Source of the DNA: Acidobacteriota bacterium
GTDB lineage: Bacteria > Acidobacteriota > Terriglobia > Terriglobales > Acidobacteriaceae
Length of the DNA stretch: 54,501 bases
Direction: 5' to 3'
Assembly: GCA_003224755.1 (NCBI GenBank)
Contig: QHZR01000019.1
Coordinates: 1 to 54,501, forward strand
The position numbers and the translations under genes are program-made. A model generated the notes under the pieces. That model saw nothing but the letters and a program-made list of their open reading frames with translations, was not told the DNA's origin and did no database searches. This document shows positions 25,430 through 33,361 of this stretch, one piece after another (the first letter of the stretch is position 1; each line of letters starts with the position of its first letter).

Positions 25430-25522
25430 CACGTGGGACAGGCGTCTCGCCTGCCCTGGTGAAGGATTCTCCCCTCGTTGGGACTGGGCCGATCTGGACA
25501 GGCGAGACGCCTGTCCCACGTG
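25430..25522. repeat. Perfect inverted-repeat element CACGTGGGACAGGCG, copy C4
   Basis: CACGTGGGACAGGCGTCTCG and its exact complement ending GCCTGTCCCACGTG bound a 93-bp unit. Each arm also contains a smaller hairpin (CAGGCGTCTCGCCTG). It lies between dsbA-like and larE and shares CACGTGGG-GACAG ends with copies at 29803, 37524 and 46561. Confidence 0.9.
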
Positions 25523-25532
25523 TGCCTTGCCG

Positions 25533-26390
25533 CTAGGCGCTCTTGCGAGAATTCGGAACGGCAATCTGATCAGGTGTGAGCAGCGCATTCATCGAGCCGG
25601 AGCGGAAGCCCTCAAGATCGAGCGTGACAAACTTAAAGCCCAGCGTCTTGAAGACCCGCGTGAACTCCGCCGCCATTTCCGAGGTCAGAACGCGGTGCAT
25701 TTCTTCGCGGGCGATCTCGATGCGAACGATCTGTCCGTGATGGCGCACGCGGAATTGGCGGAAGCCAAGCCGGCGAAGATAGTCTTCGCCTTGCTCGATT
25801 GCCCTTAAAGCCTCCGTCGTTACCGGCTGACCGTATTCAATTCGAGAGGAAAGACATGCCGAAGCGGGCTTGTCCCATATGCGAAGGCCGGCTTCCCGGG
25901 CCAGCACGCGGATTTCTTCTTTGGACAGACCCACTTCGAGTAGTGGCGCCGCCACTCGATGCTTCGACGCGGCCACCTGCCCCGGACGGAAATCGCTCTT
26001 ATCGTCAAGATTCACTCCGTAGGCGATAGTCTGAAAGCCGCGAGCGGAAGAAAATCCCTCCATCACAGTGAAGAGCTCGTCCTTGCAGTGAAAGCAGCGG
26101 GAGGAATCGTTCCGAACGTATTCCGGCCGGTCGAGTTCGTCGGTACGAATCACCTCGATTGGAATGTTGTTTTCGCGGGCGAAGGCGACAGCATCATCAC
26201 GCTGAAACCGCGCAAGGCTTGGCGAGTCGGCGATGACGGCCAGCATGTTGCTTCCGAGGGCCTGATGAGAAGCCCACGTGAGGAACGCGGAATCTGTGCC
26301 GCCGGAGTAAGCGACCAGCGTGCGCCCGAGCGAACGCAGATGCTGGTCGAGGACGAAACGTTTGGCGATGAGTTCGGGTGCAAGAGCCAC
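25533..26390 (-). CDS. larE: ATP-dependent sacrificial sulfur transferase LarE
   Basis: LarE belongs to the PP-loop ATPases and donates sulfur from its own Cys to build the nickel-pincer nucleotide cofactor of lactate racemase and relatives. The 285-residue protein has the PP-loop LVAYSGGTDSAFL (about residues 25-37), the motif SRCFHCKDELF, and the sacrificial-Cys motif KPASACLSSRIEYG (about 176-190). The C-terminal half contains LGFRQFRVRHHGQIVRIEI. The LarA, LarB and LarC partners are not in this window, so the cofactor path is completed elsewhere or the protein does another sulfur-transfer job. No operon partner is visible. Confidence 0.92.
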   Translation of the reverse strand: MALAPELIAKRFVLDQHLRSLGRTLVAYSGGTDSAFLTWASHQALGSNMLAVIADSPSLARFQRDDAVAFARENNIPIEVIRTDELDRPEYVRNDSSRCFHCKDELFTVMEGFSSARGFQTIAYGVNLDDKSDFRPGQVAASKHRVAAPLLEVGLSKEEIRVLAREAGLRIWDKPASACLSSRIEYGQPVTTEALRAIEQGEDYLRRLGFRQFRVRHHGQIVRIEIAREEMHRVLTSEMAAEFTRVFKTLGFKFVTLDLEGFRSGSMNALLTPDQIAVPNSRKSA

Positions 26391-26495
26391 AAGGGATATC
26401 TTACGCTGAGAACATTAACCGGATGTGGGCACGAAAAATGCCTACAACAATGAGCCCATGCCGCGAATCCCATATGTGCACCTAAATGGTGTAGA

Positions 26496-26759
26496 ATGGT
26501 GCGCATGGTCCTAAGAAAGCAGGTTCGCCGAAGCGTGACACTGCCTGCACAAGTTGCGAAGCAAATTGAGGGCATAGCCAAGCGACGGCGTCTCAGCGAT
26601 AACCGAGTCCTAGTGGAGCTCATTGAGGAAGGGATCGAAGTCCATAAACAGAAAGAACGGGCGTTCTTCCATCTTGCAGAGCGGTTCCGCGCAGCCAACG
26701 ACTCGGCAGAGGTAAAGCGCCTTGGTGATGAGCTGGGGCGATTCGTCTTCGGTGAATAA
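26496..26759 (+). CDS. Ribbon-helix-helix (CopG/Arc-type) small DNA-binding protein
   Basis: The 87-residue product reads RKQVRRSVTLPAQVAKQIEGI and AKRRRLSDNRVLVELIEEGIE, which fits a beta-strand followed by two helices of a ribbon-helix-helix repressor. A charged C-terminal tail (RFRAANDSAEVKRLGDELGR) could bind a partner. The next gene starts on the last base of the stop (TAATG), so they form a two-gene unit of antitoxin/toxin layout. ATGGT occurs at 26486, 26496 and 26505, 9-10 bp apart, a possible operator. ATG at 26505 is an alternative start. Confidence 0.72.
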   Translation: MVRMVLRKQVRRSVTLPAQVAKQIEGIAKRRRLSDNRVLVELIEEGIEVHKQKERAFFHLAERFRAANDSAEVKRLGDELGRFVFGE

Positions 26760-27199
26760 TGCCGCAAATCGAAGTCTGGGCACGGCTTCCTGTTGCCGTC
26801 CGCGAGCATCTCATCGAGCGAATGCACGATCGCAAGATTAGCATCGAGGATCTCAATCGCCTGCGAATTTGGCTCGCATCAAAGCCAGCCGTACCGGAAG
26901 GGCGATGGTACAAGGATTTCGGCACTTTCAAGGTTTGCGGAGAAGGAGCCTACCCAAAGACATTCCTGCTTCCCGGCCAAGTAGCCGCGGGTCCGCAGCT
27001 CTGGACGGCGCTGGCTCAGATTCAAAACAGCCGTTCGCTGCGCCTCAAATTCCCGAACGCTCCCACGTTTGCGAGTGAGAACGTGAAGCGATACTGGTTC
27101 TCGTTGCGCACGGAGGCGAGCGCAAACCGGCGATATTCAACGTTCACACCGCAGCAATCCCAGTTATATGCGAGTTCGGCAGAACCGTATTGGAGCTGA
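26759..27199 (+). CDS. Small protein of unknown function paired with the RHH protein; 3' end runs into lptD antisense
   Basis: Residues 1-80 look like a real domain: IEVWARLPVAVREHLIERM, DRKISIEDLNRLRIWL, EGRWYKDFGTFKVCGEG and YPKTFLLPGQVAAG. From memory, homologous short proteins end just after the PGQ-AA-G motif; I cannot confirm that here. In this copy no stop occurs there, and the frame continues about 60 codons across the end of lptD on the other strand. That extension has no sign of being selected. It is likely a partner of the upstream RHH protein, but toxin activity is not shown. Confidence 0.6.
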   Translation: MPQIEVWARLPVAVREHLIERMHDRKISIEDLNRLRIWLASKPAVPEGRWYKDFGTFKVCGEGAYPKTFLLPGQVAAGPQLWTALAQIQNSRSLRLKFPNAPTFASENVKRYWFSLRTEASANRRYSTFTPQQSQLYASSAEPYWS

Positions 27200-29502
27200 T
27201 TCAGCCGTGCGTCGAATCCAAGATTGACCGCCCCGCTGAACCCACGCTTGTTAGGGCTGCCATACCCGAGGACAGAGCGGAACTGACTGAATTTTTGCGC
27301 GATTGGGGTCGTGTTCGAAGTGGAGATCTCTCCCGGTGTGTGCAGCAGCGCGTTGCCCGCCCCGATCGTGAACAGTCCGAAATGATGATTAAACAGTATG
27401 GTGCTGGTATTCACGCGTCCCGCGCGAAAATCATAATCGGCGTCCCACTCGATGTCGCTGCGCGTATTCAAAGAAATCCGTAAACGGGAAATCAGTGGAG
27501 AGAGCCGGCGCTCATCGGTGAGAAATGCGATTCCGGTCAGGTCAACTGTACTGGTGAGCACGTTGCGTCGCCCTGGCACTAACGCTCCCCCAAAGGTGGG
27601 ATCAAGAAAATACTTCTGCGCCAGCTCCCACGTCACGATTTCACGAGTGGATGGCCCCGGCTGGCAGGGGCGTTGGGCTGTGGCCTGCGAATGCTCCCAA
27701 GGAATGCGGCTTGGCGGAGGTGCTCCGCCGATAATGAGCGCCGGCATTCCTTCCGAGGGGCACGTCTCCGGCTCAGAAGACATGCGCTTGGCATAGAGAC
27801 GGTTCACCAGCGCGTACTCGACTTCGTTCGTATCGCTGAGAATGTCGCGGTCATCAAAGCGCAAGATCTGGGAGAAGTTTTCCACTCCGGTCACGTACGT
27901 GTAATTTATGCGCGGCTCGATTACGTGTTTCCACTTCCGGCCGAGGAATTCTCCATCGAAAACGCGATCAAGTGCCGGCGGGCGCACTTCGAGCGACGCT
28001 TGCAGAGATTTGCGATTGATGGTCTTAGACAATACGGTTCCCACATCGGTGAGCGCAATCCCTCCCGAGGGCACTAGTTGCTGGGTATAGATTGTGTCGC
28101 GCGCGGAAATCTCAGGGCGAAAGCTCCAGCCCCTGGCGAGCAAAGGCAGGGCCAGCGCGGGGCTCAGATCGAAACGGCCAATCAGCGGCGCAGTTCTGAA
28201 CGAGGGCTCGCTGCGTGACAGGCCTTCAGCGTCAAAGTCGAATCCGCCGTGGAAGGGAGAGTTCCACAGTTGTTGATCCACGCCTGTAGCTTCAACGCCC
28301 GGCGCATGCAGAATCGTAATCACGTCACCTTTCTGGGCGCTCTGAAAGTTCTGATAGCGGCTGGTGCTGGCGTTGAGAAACAGACTGCCGGTTGTGTTGG
28401 AGAGAAAAGCGTTAGACCGCACTTCCGAGTTGACCGCCTGCGCGAAAACATCGCTAAAAGCTAGCCGGAACACATACGAGCTCAGGTAATCAATGTTGGC
28501 GACGGCGCGAACGTTGTGTTCAAAAGCCCCCTCGGAATTGAGGCGGATTTCGGTGCCGCCCTGGTTGGAGACGCATGTTGTCGTAGCCCCTGTGCAGTTC
28601 ACGCCCTGCACCCCGCGATCGAGGACGCTGAAGAAAGTGAGATCGGCGAACGAATTTTCTGTCGGTCGAGCGCGAAATTCCCCATCGGGCGCCCACCCGC
28701 GTTTCGAAAAATATTCGGCACCGGCCAGCAGGTCCATGTCCCGGCGAATGGCCCAAAAAACCGATTCGCCCACAGTGTAACCGCGAGTTGAGGAACGACC
28801 GATATTGGGAATGAGGAACCCGGACTGCCGCGGAGCTTTCTGAACCGGGTGAGTCGCAAATGGAAGATAGAGGACTGGTACGCCCTCCAGTCGAAAATTG
28901 GTTCGATAGATTTTGGCATTGCCTCCGGCTTCAACGTCCACCTTGTGAGCGGCAAACAGCCACTTTGGACGCGGCAACTCGCAGGTGGTTATGGTTCCGT
29001 CCGTGACGATGTAATGGTCGGGCCCGGGCTTTTCGACCAAGCGGCCATGAAAAAAGAAAGCGTTTGACCCAGTCAGGACGTTGCGGTTATTACGAACCTT
29101 CACACCGATGGTGCCGGTCACGTCCTCGAACTTGCCGCTTTCGGCTTGCAGGTTGTAGGTGCCGCGAGCAGCTTCGATATGTTCATCGCTAGGGCCGCCT
29201 TCGAGCACGAGGTGGCCTTCGGCCTGGGCATCTCCGGAATCTTCGTTGTAGGTAACTTGGTCGGCCGATAATGTGTACACGCCATACAAAATCCTGACCT
29301 TGCCCTGCAACTTGTAGATCGATCCGTCTTTCTCCTGTTTTATGGCCTCAATGGTCACTGGAATGGATGATTTTTGGGGAGCTTGGGGGAGAGCCTGTGC
29401 CGAGGCTGAAGCGGGAAGCAACTGGCTGGTAACTAACTGAGGCGTGAGTAGCAGATGACAAACCACTGCCGCCGTGATAACCAAGCTTGTACGAGCTCGC
29501 AT
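27022..29502 (-). CDS. lptD: LPS-assembly outer-membrane protein LptD
   Basis: LptD is the outer-membrane beta-barrel that inserts lipopolysaccharide. The 826-residue protein has a signal peptide (about 35 residues) and an OstA/LptA-like periplasmic beta-jellyroll: YKLQGKVRILYGVYTLSADQ, DAQAEGHLVLEGG and AARGTYNLQ. The central part includes IYRTNFRLEGVPVLYLPFATHPV and RQSGFLIPNIG, both typical of LptD. A long barrel region of alternating strands follows, ending in FTFSLANVGAFGNLRRSERLF with an aromatic last residue as expected for Bam recognition. It overlaps the 3' end of the convergent gene at 26759-27199. Confidence 0.93.
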   Translation of the reverse strand: MRARTSLVITAAVVCHLLLTPQLVTSQLLPASASAQALPQAPQKSSIPVTIEAIKQEKDGSIYKLQGKVRILYGVYTLSADQVTYNEDSGDAQAEGHLVLEGGPSDEHIEAARGTYNLQAESGKFEDVTGTIGVKVRNNRNVLTGSNAFFFHGRLVEKPGPDHYIVTDGTITTCELPRPKWLFAAHKVDVEAGGNAKIYRTNFRLEGVPVLYLPFATHPVQKAPRQSGFLIPNIGRSSTRGYTVGESVFWAIRRDMDLLAGAEYFSKRGWAPDGEFRARPTENSFADLTFFSVLDRGVQGVNCTGATTTCVSNQGGTEIRLNSEGAFEHNVRAVANIDYLSSYVFRLAFSDVFAQAVNSEVRSNAFLSNTTGSLFLNASTSRYQNFQSAQKGDVITILHAPGVEATGVDQQLWNSPFHGGFDFDAEGLSRSEPSFRTAPLIGRFDLSPALALPLLARGWSFRPEISARDTIYTQQLVPSGGIALTDVGTVLSKTINRKSLQASLEVRPPALDRVFDGEFLGRKWKHVIEPRINYTYVTGVENFSQILRFDDRDILSDTNEVEYALVNRLYAKRMSSEPETCPSEGMPALIIGGAPPPSRIPWEHSQATAQRPCQPGPSTREIVTWELAQKYFLDPTFGGALVPGRRNVLTSTVDLTGIAFLTDERRLSPLISRLRISLNTRSDIEWDADYDFRAGRVNTSTILFNHHFGLFTIGAGNALLHTPGEISTSNTTPIAQKFSQFRSVLGYGSPNKRGFSGAVNLGFDARLNQLQYGSAELAYNWDCCGVNVEYRRFALASVRNENQYRFTFSLANVGAFGNLRRSERLF

Positions 29503-29597
29503 CGGGAGCGCACGCAGTCCAGACGCCGGACTTGCGTGAAGGTAGCACGTTCCTCACTGCTGAGGCAAAGAGCAAGGATCAATTGACAGCATCAGGC

Positions 29598-30743
29598 ATG
29601 GATCCACTTGAAGGACAATTCGAACCCGAACTGAAGCCGGCATATTTCGATCCCGATGCGCCCGATATGAGCGAGCAGGAATTTGCGGCAAGCCTGGAAG
29701 CCGACATCGAGAAGCCGACGTTTGTACTGAATGAGGCGGAAGGGCCTACGGTAGGTGAACGCATATCTGGTAGTTCACCTCAGTTTGAATCGTGTTCCGA
29801 CGCACGTGGGGACAGCCGCCCTCGGCTGTCCGGTCGAGTGGAACTCGACAACTCGACCGTCGAACAAGCGCAGCCTAACCTGCCGGTTGATTCCATCATC
29901 CCCGACTGGCGCGATCAGGTCAGCGCCAAGGTAAACAAGTACAAATCGAGCAAAGCGCCGAAAGTGCGCTATCCGTCGCTGCAATTGCAGTTCGACCCTC
30001 CGGCACCGCGCCGACGTTGGGGAATAGACATCGAGCCCGACCTGCCGGCTGAAACCGCGGCAAGGGACTTGGAAATTCCCCAAGCGCCACAAGTACCGCA
30101 AGCATTCGTCTCTCTGGAGGCAACCGCGCGAATACTCGAATTTCGGCGGGCAGGGCCTCCGCCTTTAATGCAAGACGAACTCGCAGAACCCGTGCTCGAT
30201 CGACCGCGAATCGTGGAGGCACCTGCGTTCCTGCCGCCACCACCCGCGTTGGGTGGAATTCTGATTGAAGAAGCGAGCGAGCAGGAATTGGAACGGCGTC
30301 CGGGCTTCGATATGCCGCTCCAGTCGGCGACACTTTCGCGACGGTTACTTGCGGGAACCGTTGACGGTTTGTTTGTTGCCGGAGCATTGATGGTATTCGG
30401 GTACATTTTCCTACGGTTCAATGGCCCGATTCAGCAATGGAAGGTGGCGCTTCAAGTCACAGCAACACTGGTGGCCGTTTTGTGGCCCACATACCAGTAT
30501 GCGTTCCTGGTTTTTACCGGAACCACGCCGGGCTTGCGTCTTGCTCACGTTGCAGTAACTCACTTCGATGGCACACCAATTTCGCGAAAGCTGCGGCGCT
30601 GGCGGGTACTGGCGTCGTTGCTCTCCTGCGTGTCACTCGGTCTTGGATACGCCTGGTGTTTCTTGGACGAAGACCAGCTCTCCTGGCATGATCGCATCAC
30701 CAGAACGCATCTGGCTCCGGTAAGTTCTGCCCCTCATTCCTAA
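29598..30743 (+). CDS. RDD-family membrane protein with long disordered N-terminus
   Basis: The C-terminal 140 residues carry an RDD domain with SRRLLAGTVDGLFVAGALM (the Arg, Asp, Asp signature), a second helix near VALQVTATLVAVLWPTYQYAF, TTPGLRLAHVAVTHFDG and DEDQLSWHDRITRTHL. The first 240 residues are acidic, Pro-rich and probably unstructured. They contain an in-frame palindromic repeat at about residues 69-87. RDD proteins are thought to be transporters or ion-flux proteins, but the role is not defined. ATG at 29598 is chosen; a TTG at 29487 would overlap the divergent lptD start and adds no conserved sequence. It is divergent from lptD. Confidence 0.8.
   Translation: MDPLEGQFEPELKPAYFDPDAPDMSEQEFAASLEADIEKPTFVLNEAEGPTVGERISGSSPQFESCSDARGDSRPRLSGRVELDNSTVEQAQPNLPVDSIIPDWRDQVSAKVNKYKSSKAPKVRYPSLQLQFDPPAPRRRWGIDIEPDLPAETAARDLEIPQAPQVPQAFVSLEATARILEFRRAGPPPLMQDELAEPVLDRPRIVEAPAFLPPPPALGGILIEEASEQELERRPGFDMPLQSATLSRRLLAGTVDGLFVAGALMVFGYIFLRFNGPIQQWKVALQVTATLVAVLWPTYQYAFLVFTGTTPGLRLAHVAVTHFDGTPISRKLRRWRVLASLLSCVSLGLGYAWCFLDEDQLSWHDRITRTHLAPVSSAPHS
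29803..29858 (+). repeat. In-frame palindrome in the RDD gene, copy C2
   Basis: CACGTGGGGACAGCCGCCCT runs into CGGCTGTC, forming a 7-bp-plus hairpin identical in sequence to the left end of the element at 37524. GGTCGAGTGGAACTCGACAA with CTCGACC follows as a second hairpin. It is translated as ARGDSRPRLSGRVELDNST. Confidence 0.85.
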
Positions 30744-30790
30744 GCCGGGTATGCTAAATTCCTAGAACCACGCGCGATCACCTTCGTTCA

Positions 30791-33037
30791 ATGTCCAGCG
30801 CTCCCAACCATCGTCGGCCAGCAGTCAAGGTATTTGTGGCGACGACCGTCCTGCTGAGTTTCATCTCGTTCTGGCGGGCGGCGGCGATTGTACTTTCCGA
30901 TTTGGGTTCTTCGGCCTACTACGTTGGTGGAGATGCGGAGAAGGTGATTGGCAAGAGCGCGCCCTGGTTCATTCTCGCCGTAATGTTATTCGCGAACTGC
31001 GTCCGCGCTCTCTACATCGAATCCACGAGCATGTTCGTTCGCGGAGGTGTTTATCGCGTGGTCCGGCGCGCCATGGGTGGCACGCTCGCGAAGTTTTCGG
31101 TTTCAGCGCTCTTGTTCGACTACGTCCTAACCGGACCTCTCAGCTCAGTCGTCGCGGGCCAATATCTCGCGGGTTTCATGCACGATATTGCTCAGTACGC
31201 TGGTCGTCCCTTCCGGTATTTTCCCGACAACGCTTTCGCGGCTATTTTCGGCATTCTGGTGACCACGTATTTTTGGTGGAAGAACACACAGGGCATTCAT
31301 GAATCCAGCGGGAAAGCCCTGCAAATCATGATGGTCACCACCGTGATGGTGGTGATCTTAATCACCTGGTGCACCGTCACCGTATTGCATGGGCCTTTTC
31401 AGGTTCCGCCAAACCCGCTCAAGTACGGAATTCTCCTCGACCATGAATCGCTGGGGTGGATGCATTCATTGAAGGACACCAGGCTCAGTCACCTGACAAT
31501 GTTCATCCTGTTTGTGGGATTCGGCCACTCGGTGCTGGCCATGAGCGGCGAAGAGACCTTGGCGCAGGTGAATCGCGAAATAGCGCATCCCAAGCTGAAG
31601 AACTTGAAAAAGGCCGCGGTTGTGATCGGCATTTACGCGCTCCTGTTTACCGCGCTCACATCGTTCTTTGCCGTGATGATCATTCCTGACAAAGTACGGC
31701 CGGAATACTTTGGCAATCTCATCAGTGGAATCGCCATGCACCTGTGGGGGCCACCATGGGCGAAATTGTTGTTTCACGCATTCGTAGTACTCGTCGGCGT
31801 GCTGATTCTCTCAGGCGCGCAGAATACATCCATTGTTGGCGCTAATGGGGTCCTCAATCGGGTGGCAGAAGACGGCGTTCTGACCGACGCATTCCAGAAA
31901 CCGCATCCACGCTTTGGCACCAGCTACCGCATCATCAATTTAGTCGTCGGAATGCAGTTGCTGACCATTGTTCTCACTCGCGGAAATGTCTTTACGCTTG
32001 CCGGACTATACGCATTTGGCGTGGTATGGAGCTTCGCCTTGATGGCGTTAGCCGTGCTCGTACTGCGCTACACCGAGCCCGCAAAGCGCGAATGGAAGGT
32101 GCCCGGAAACATACCGCTTGGCAAAGGCCGCGAACTCCCACTCGGCGTAATTCTGATCGCGACTGTCTTGTTCCTGACCGCTATCGTCAACTTTTTCACG
32201 AAGTATCAAGCCACTATCGGCGGGGTTACCTTCAGCTTGGTTTTCTTTGGCCTCTTTACATATTCCGAGCGGCGCGTGGCGAGAGAACGTGCGGGAAAGC
32301 TGGAGAGTCTTGACCAGTTCCGCGTCTATGGAAACGAAGAGCCTGAGAACGAAACTCTCGGCGTGCGGCCAGGCAACATTGTGGTTGCCGTGCGGGACCC
32401 CAAGAACCTCTATTACCTGCGCGAAGTGCTCCGACGAACTGACACCAACCAGCAGGACGTAGTCGTTATGACCGCGCGCTTGTATCACCGCGACTCGTTC
32501 GGCGACACTTCCCTCGAAACCGGCCAGGTGTTCGATCACTACGAGCAGGAATTGTTCACAGCCGCGGTAGCTGCCGCAGAAAAAGAGGGCAAGCCGATTT
32601 CCTTGCTCGTAGTCCCGGCCACTGATGTGTTCGATTCCATCGTGGTTACTGCCCAGAGGCTGGAGTCAAGCCGCATTGTCTGCGGACTTTCCAATAAGCT
32701 GACACCGGACGAACAAGCCAAGCTGACCGGTGACGCCTGGGAGCGCCTGCCTGAACCGAAACCACGGTTGGTCATGGAAGTCCGTTTGCCAAATGGCGTG
32801 GCGCGTGAATATTATCTAGGGCCGCATACACCCCGTCTCCGGGACCAGGATCTCGATCTGCTTCACCGGCTTTGGCTGGAAATTACGTCCGATCCACGTT
32901 TCGCGGGCGCTCACCACTATCATGTGATCGCCGTGGCTCTGGAAGAACTGGAGAGTGAACTTAGGAGCGAGAGGCGGCCTGAAGTTTTGGACAAGCTCTG
33001 GCGTGAACTGCAGAAGCGTCCGGATACGGAAAGTTGA
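30791..33037 (+). CDS. APC-superfamily transporter with C-terminal soluble domain, paralogue 1
   Basis: The 748-residue protein has an APC-type transport domain of about 12 helices (residues 1-500), with ISFWRAAAIVLSDLGSSAYY, FVRGGVYRVVRRAMGGTLAKF, FSVSALLFDYVLTGP, LAMSGEETLAQVNREI and GANGVLNRVAEDGVL. A cytosolic tail of about 240 residues includes VRPGNIVVAVRDPKNLYYL and ISLLVVPATDVFDSIVVTAQ, resembling the nucleotide-binding core of universal-stress-like domains. Substrate is probably an amino acid or organic cation; not provable here. The next gene is a close paralogue. No riboswitch lies before this copy: only 47 bp separate it from the RDD gene. Confidence 0.85.
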   Translation: MSSAPNHRRPAVKVFVATTVLLSFISFWRAAAIVLSDLGSSAYYVGGDAEKVIGKSAPWFILAVMLFANCVRALYIESTSMFVRGGVYRVVRRAMGGTLAKFSVSALLFDYVLTGPLSSVVAGQYLAGFMHDIAQYAGRPFRYFPDNAFAAIFGILVTTYFWWKNTQGIHESSGKALQIMMVTTVMVVILITWCTVTVLHGPFQVPPNPLKYGILLDHESLGWMHSLKDTRLSHLTMFILFVGFGHSVLAMSGEETLAQVNREIAHPKLKNLKKAAVVIGIYALLFTALTSFFAVMIIPDKVRPEYFGNLISGIAMHLWGPPWAKLLFHAFVVLVGVLILSGAQNTSIVGANGVLNRVAEDGVLTDAFQKPHPRFGTSYRIINLVVGMQLLTIVLTRGNVFTLAGLYAFGVVWSFALMALAVLVLRYTEPAKREWKVPGNIPLGKGRELPLGVILIATVLFLTAIVNFFTKYQATIGGVTFSLVFFGLFTYSERRVARERAGKLESLDQFRVYGNEEPENETLGVRPGNIVVAVRDPKNLYYLREVLRRTDTNQQDVVVMTARLYHRDSFGDTSLETGQVFDHYEQELFTAAVAAAEKEGKPISLLVVPATDVFDSIVVTAQRLESSRIVCGLSNKLTPDEQAKLTGDAWERLPEPKPRLVMEVRLPNGVAREYYLGPHTPRLRDQDLDLLHRLWLEITSDPRFAGAHHYHVIAVALEELESELRSERRPEVLDKLWRELQKRPDTES

Positions 33038-33107
33038 TTTTTGAAGGTGCTTGGTTCGACGACTATTCACGCCGGGAAGCAAACCGCCTGCGAACATTTC
33101 TCGCCGC

Positions 33108-33137
33108 TTGCACGTGCATCGTCCACGTAAGTAGAAT
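33108..33137 (+). promoter_or_regulatory. Sigma-70-type promoter driving the c-di-AMP riboswitch
   Basis: TTGCAC at 33108-33113 and TAGAAT at 33132-33137 are separated by 18 bp. Transcription would start near 33143-33145, exactly where the riboswitch begins, which supports the assignment. Confidence 0.7.
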
Positions 33138-33140
33138 TAC

Positions 33141-33329
33141 TTCGACGTTGAATCCCGCCACTTGGCGGGAGCGGGGGACCCGCAACGGAATATCGGGGTC
33201 CCTGGAACGCCCGGTTTTGGCGTTCTGGGGCAGAATTCCGACGGGGCGAATCCGTTAGGCCGGCCCAACCGGCGCACGGTAGGACACCTTTCAGTCCGAG
33301 CCCGACAGCTAACCTCGCAAACGCAGAAG
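33141..33329 (+). promoter_or_regulatory. ydaO/yuaA cyclic di-AMP riboswitch
   Basis: Conserved pieces of this riboswitch class appear in order: GTTGAATCCCGCC near 33147, GAGCGGGGGACCC at 33170-33182, GGGGCAGAATTCC near 33228, GGCGAATCCGTTAG near 33245, GGTAGGACACC near 33278, and GAGCCCGACAGCTAACCTCG at 33298-33317. The last block and the pseudo-symmetric internal layout are diagnostic. In characterised members c-di-AMP binding switches off expression of K+, osmolyte or amino-acid transport genes. Here it precedes an APC transporter by about 30 bp. Whether it acts on transcription or translation cannot be told; no clear terminator is visible. Confidence 0.93.
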
Positions 33330-33361
33330 GGAGTGCTCGCGCTGATGTCCGGCCGAGTCCA

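Noticed and set aside
30744-30790. A second c-di-AMP riboswitch before the first APC transporter
   Set aside because: The gap is only 47 bp and none of the conserved blocks are present.
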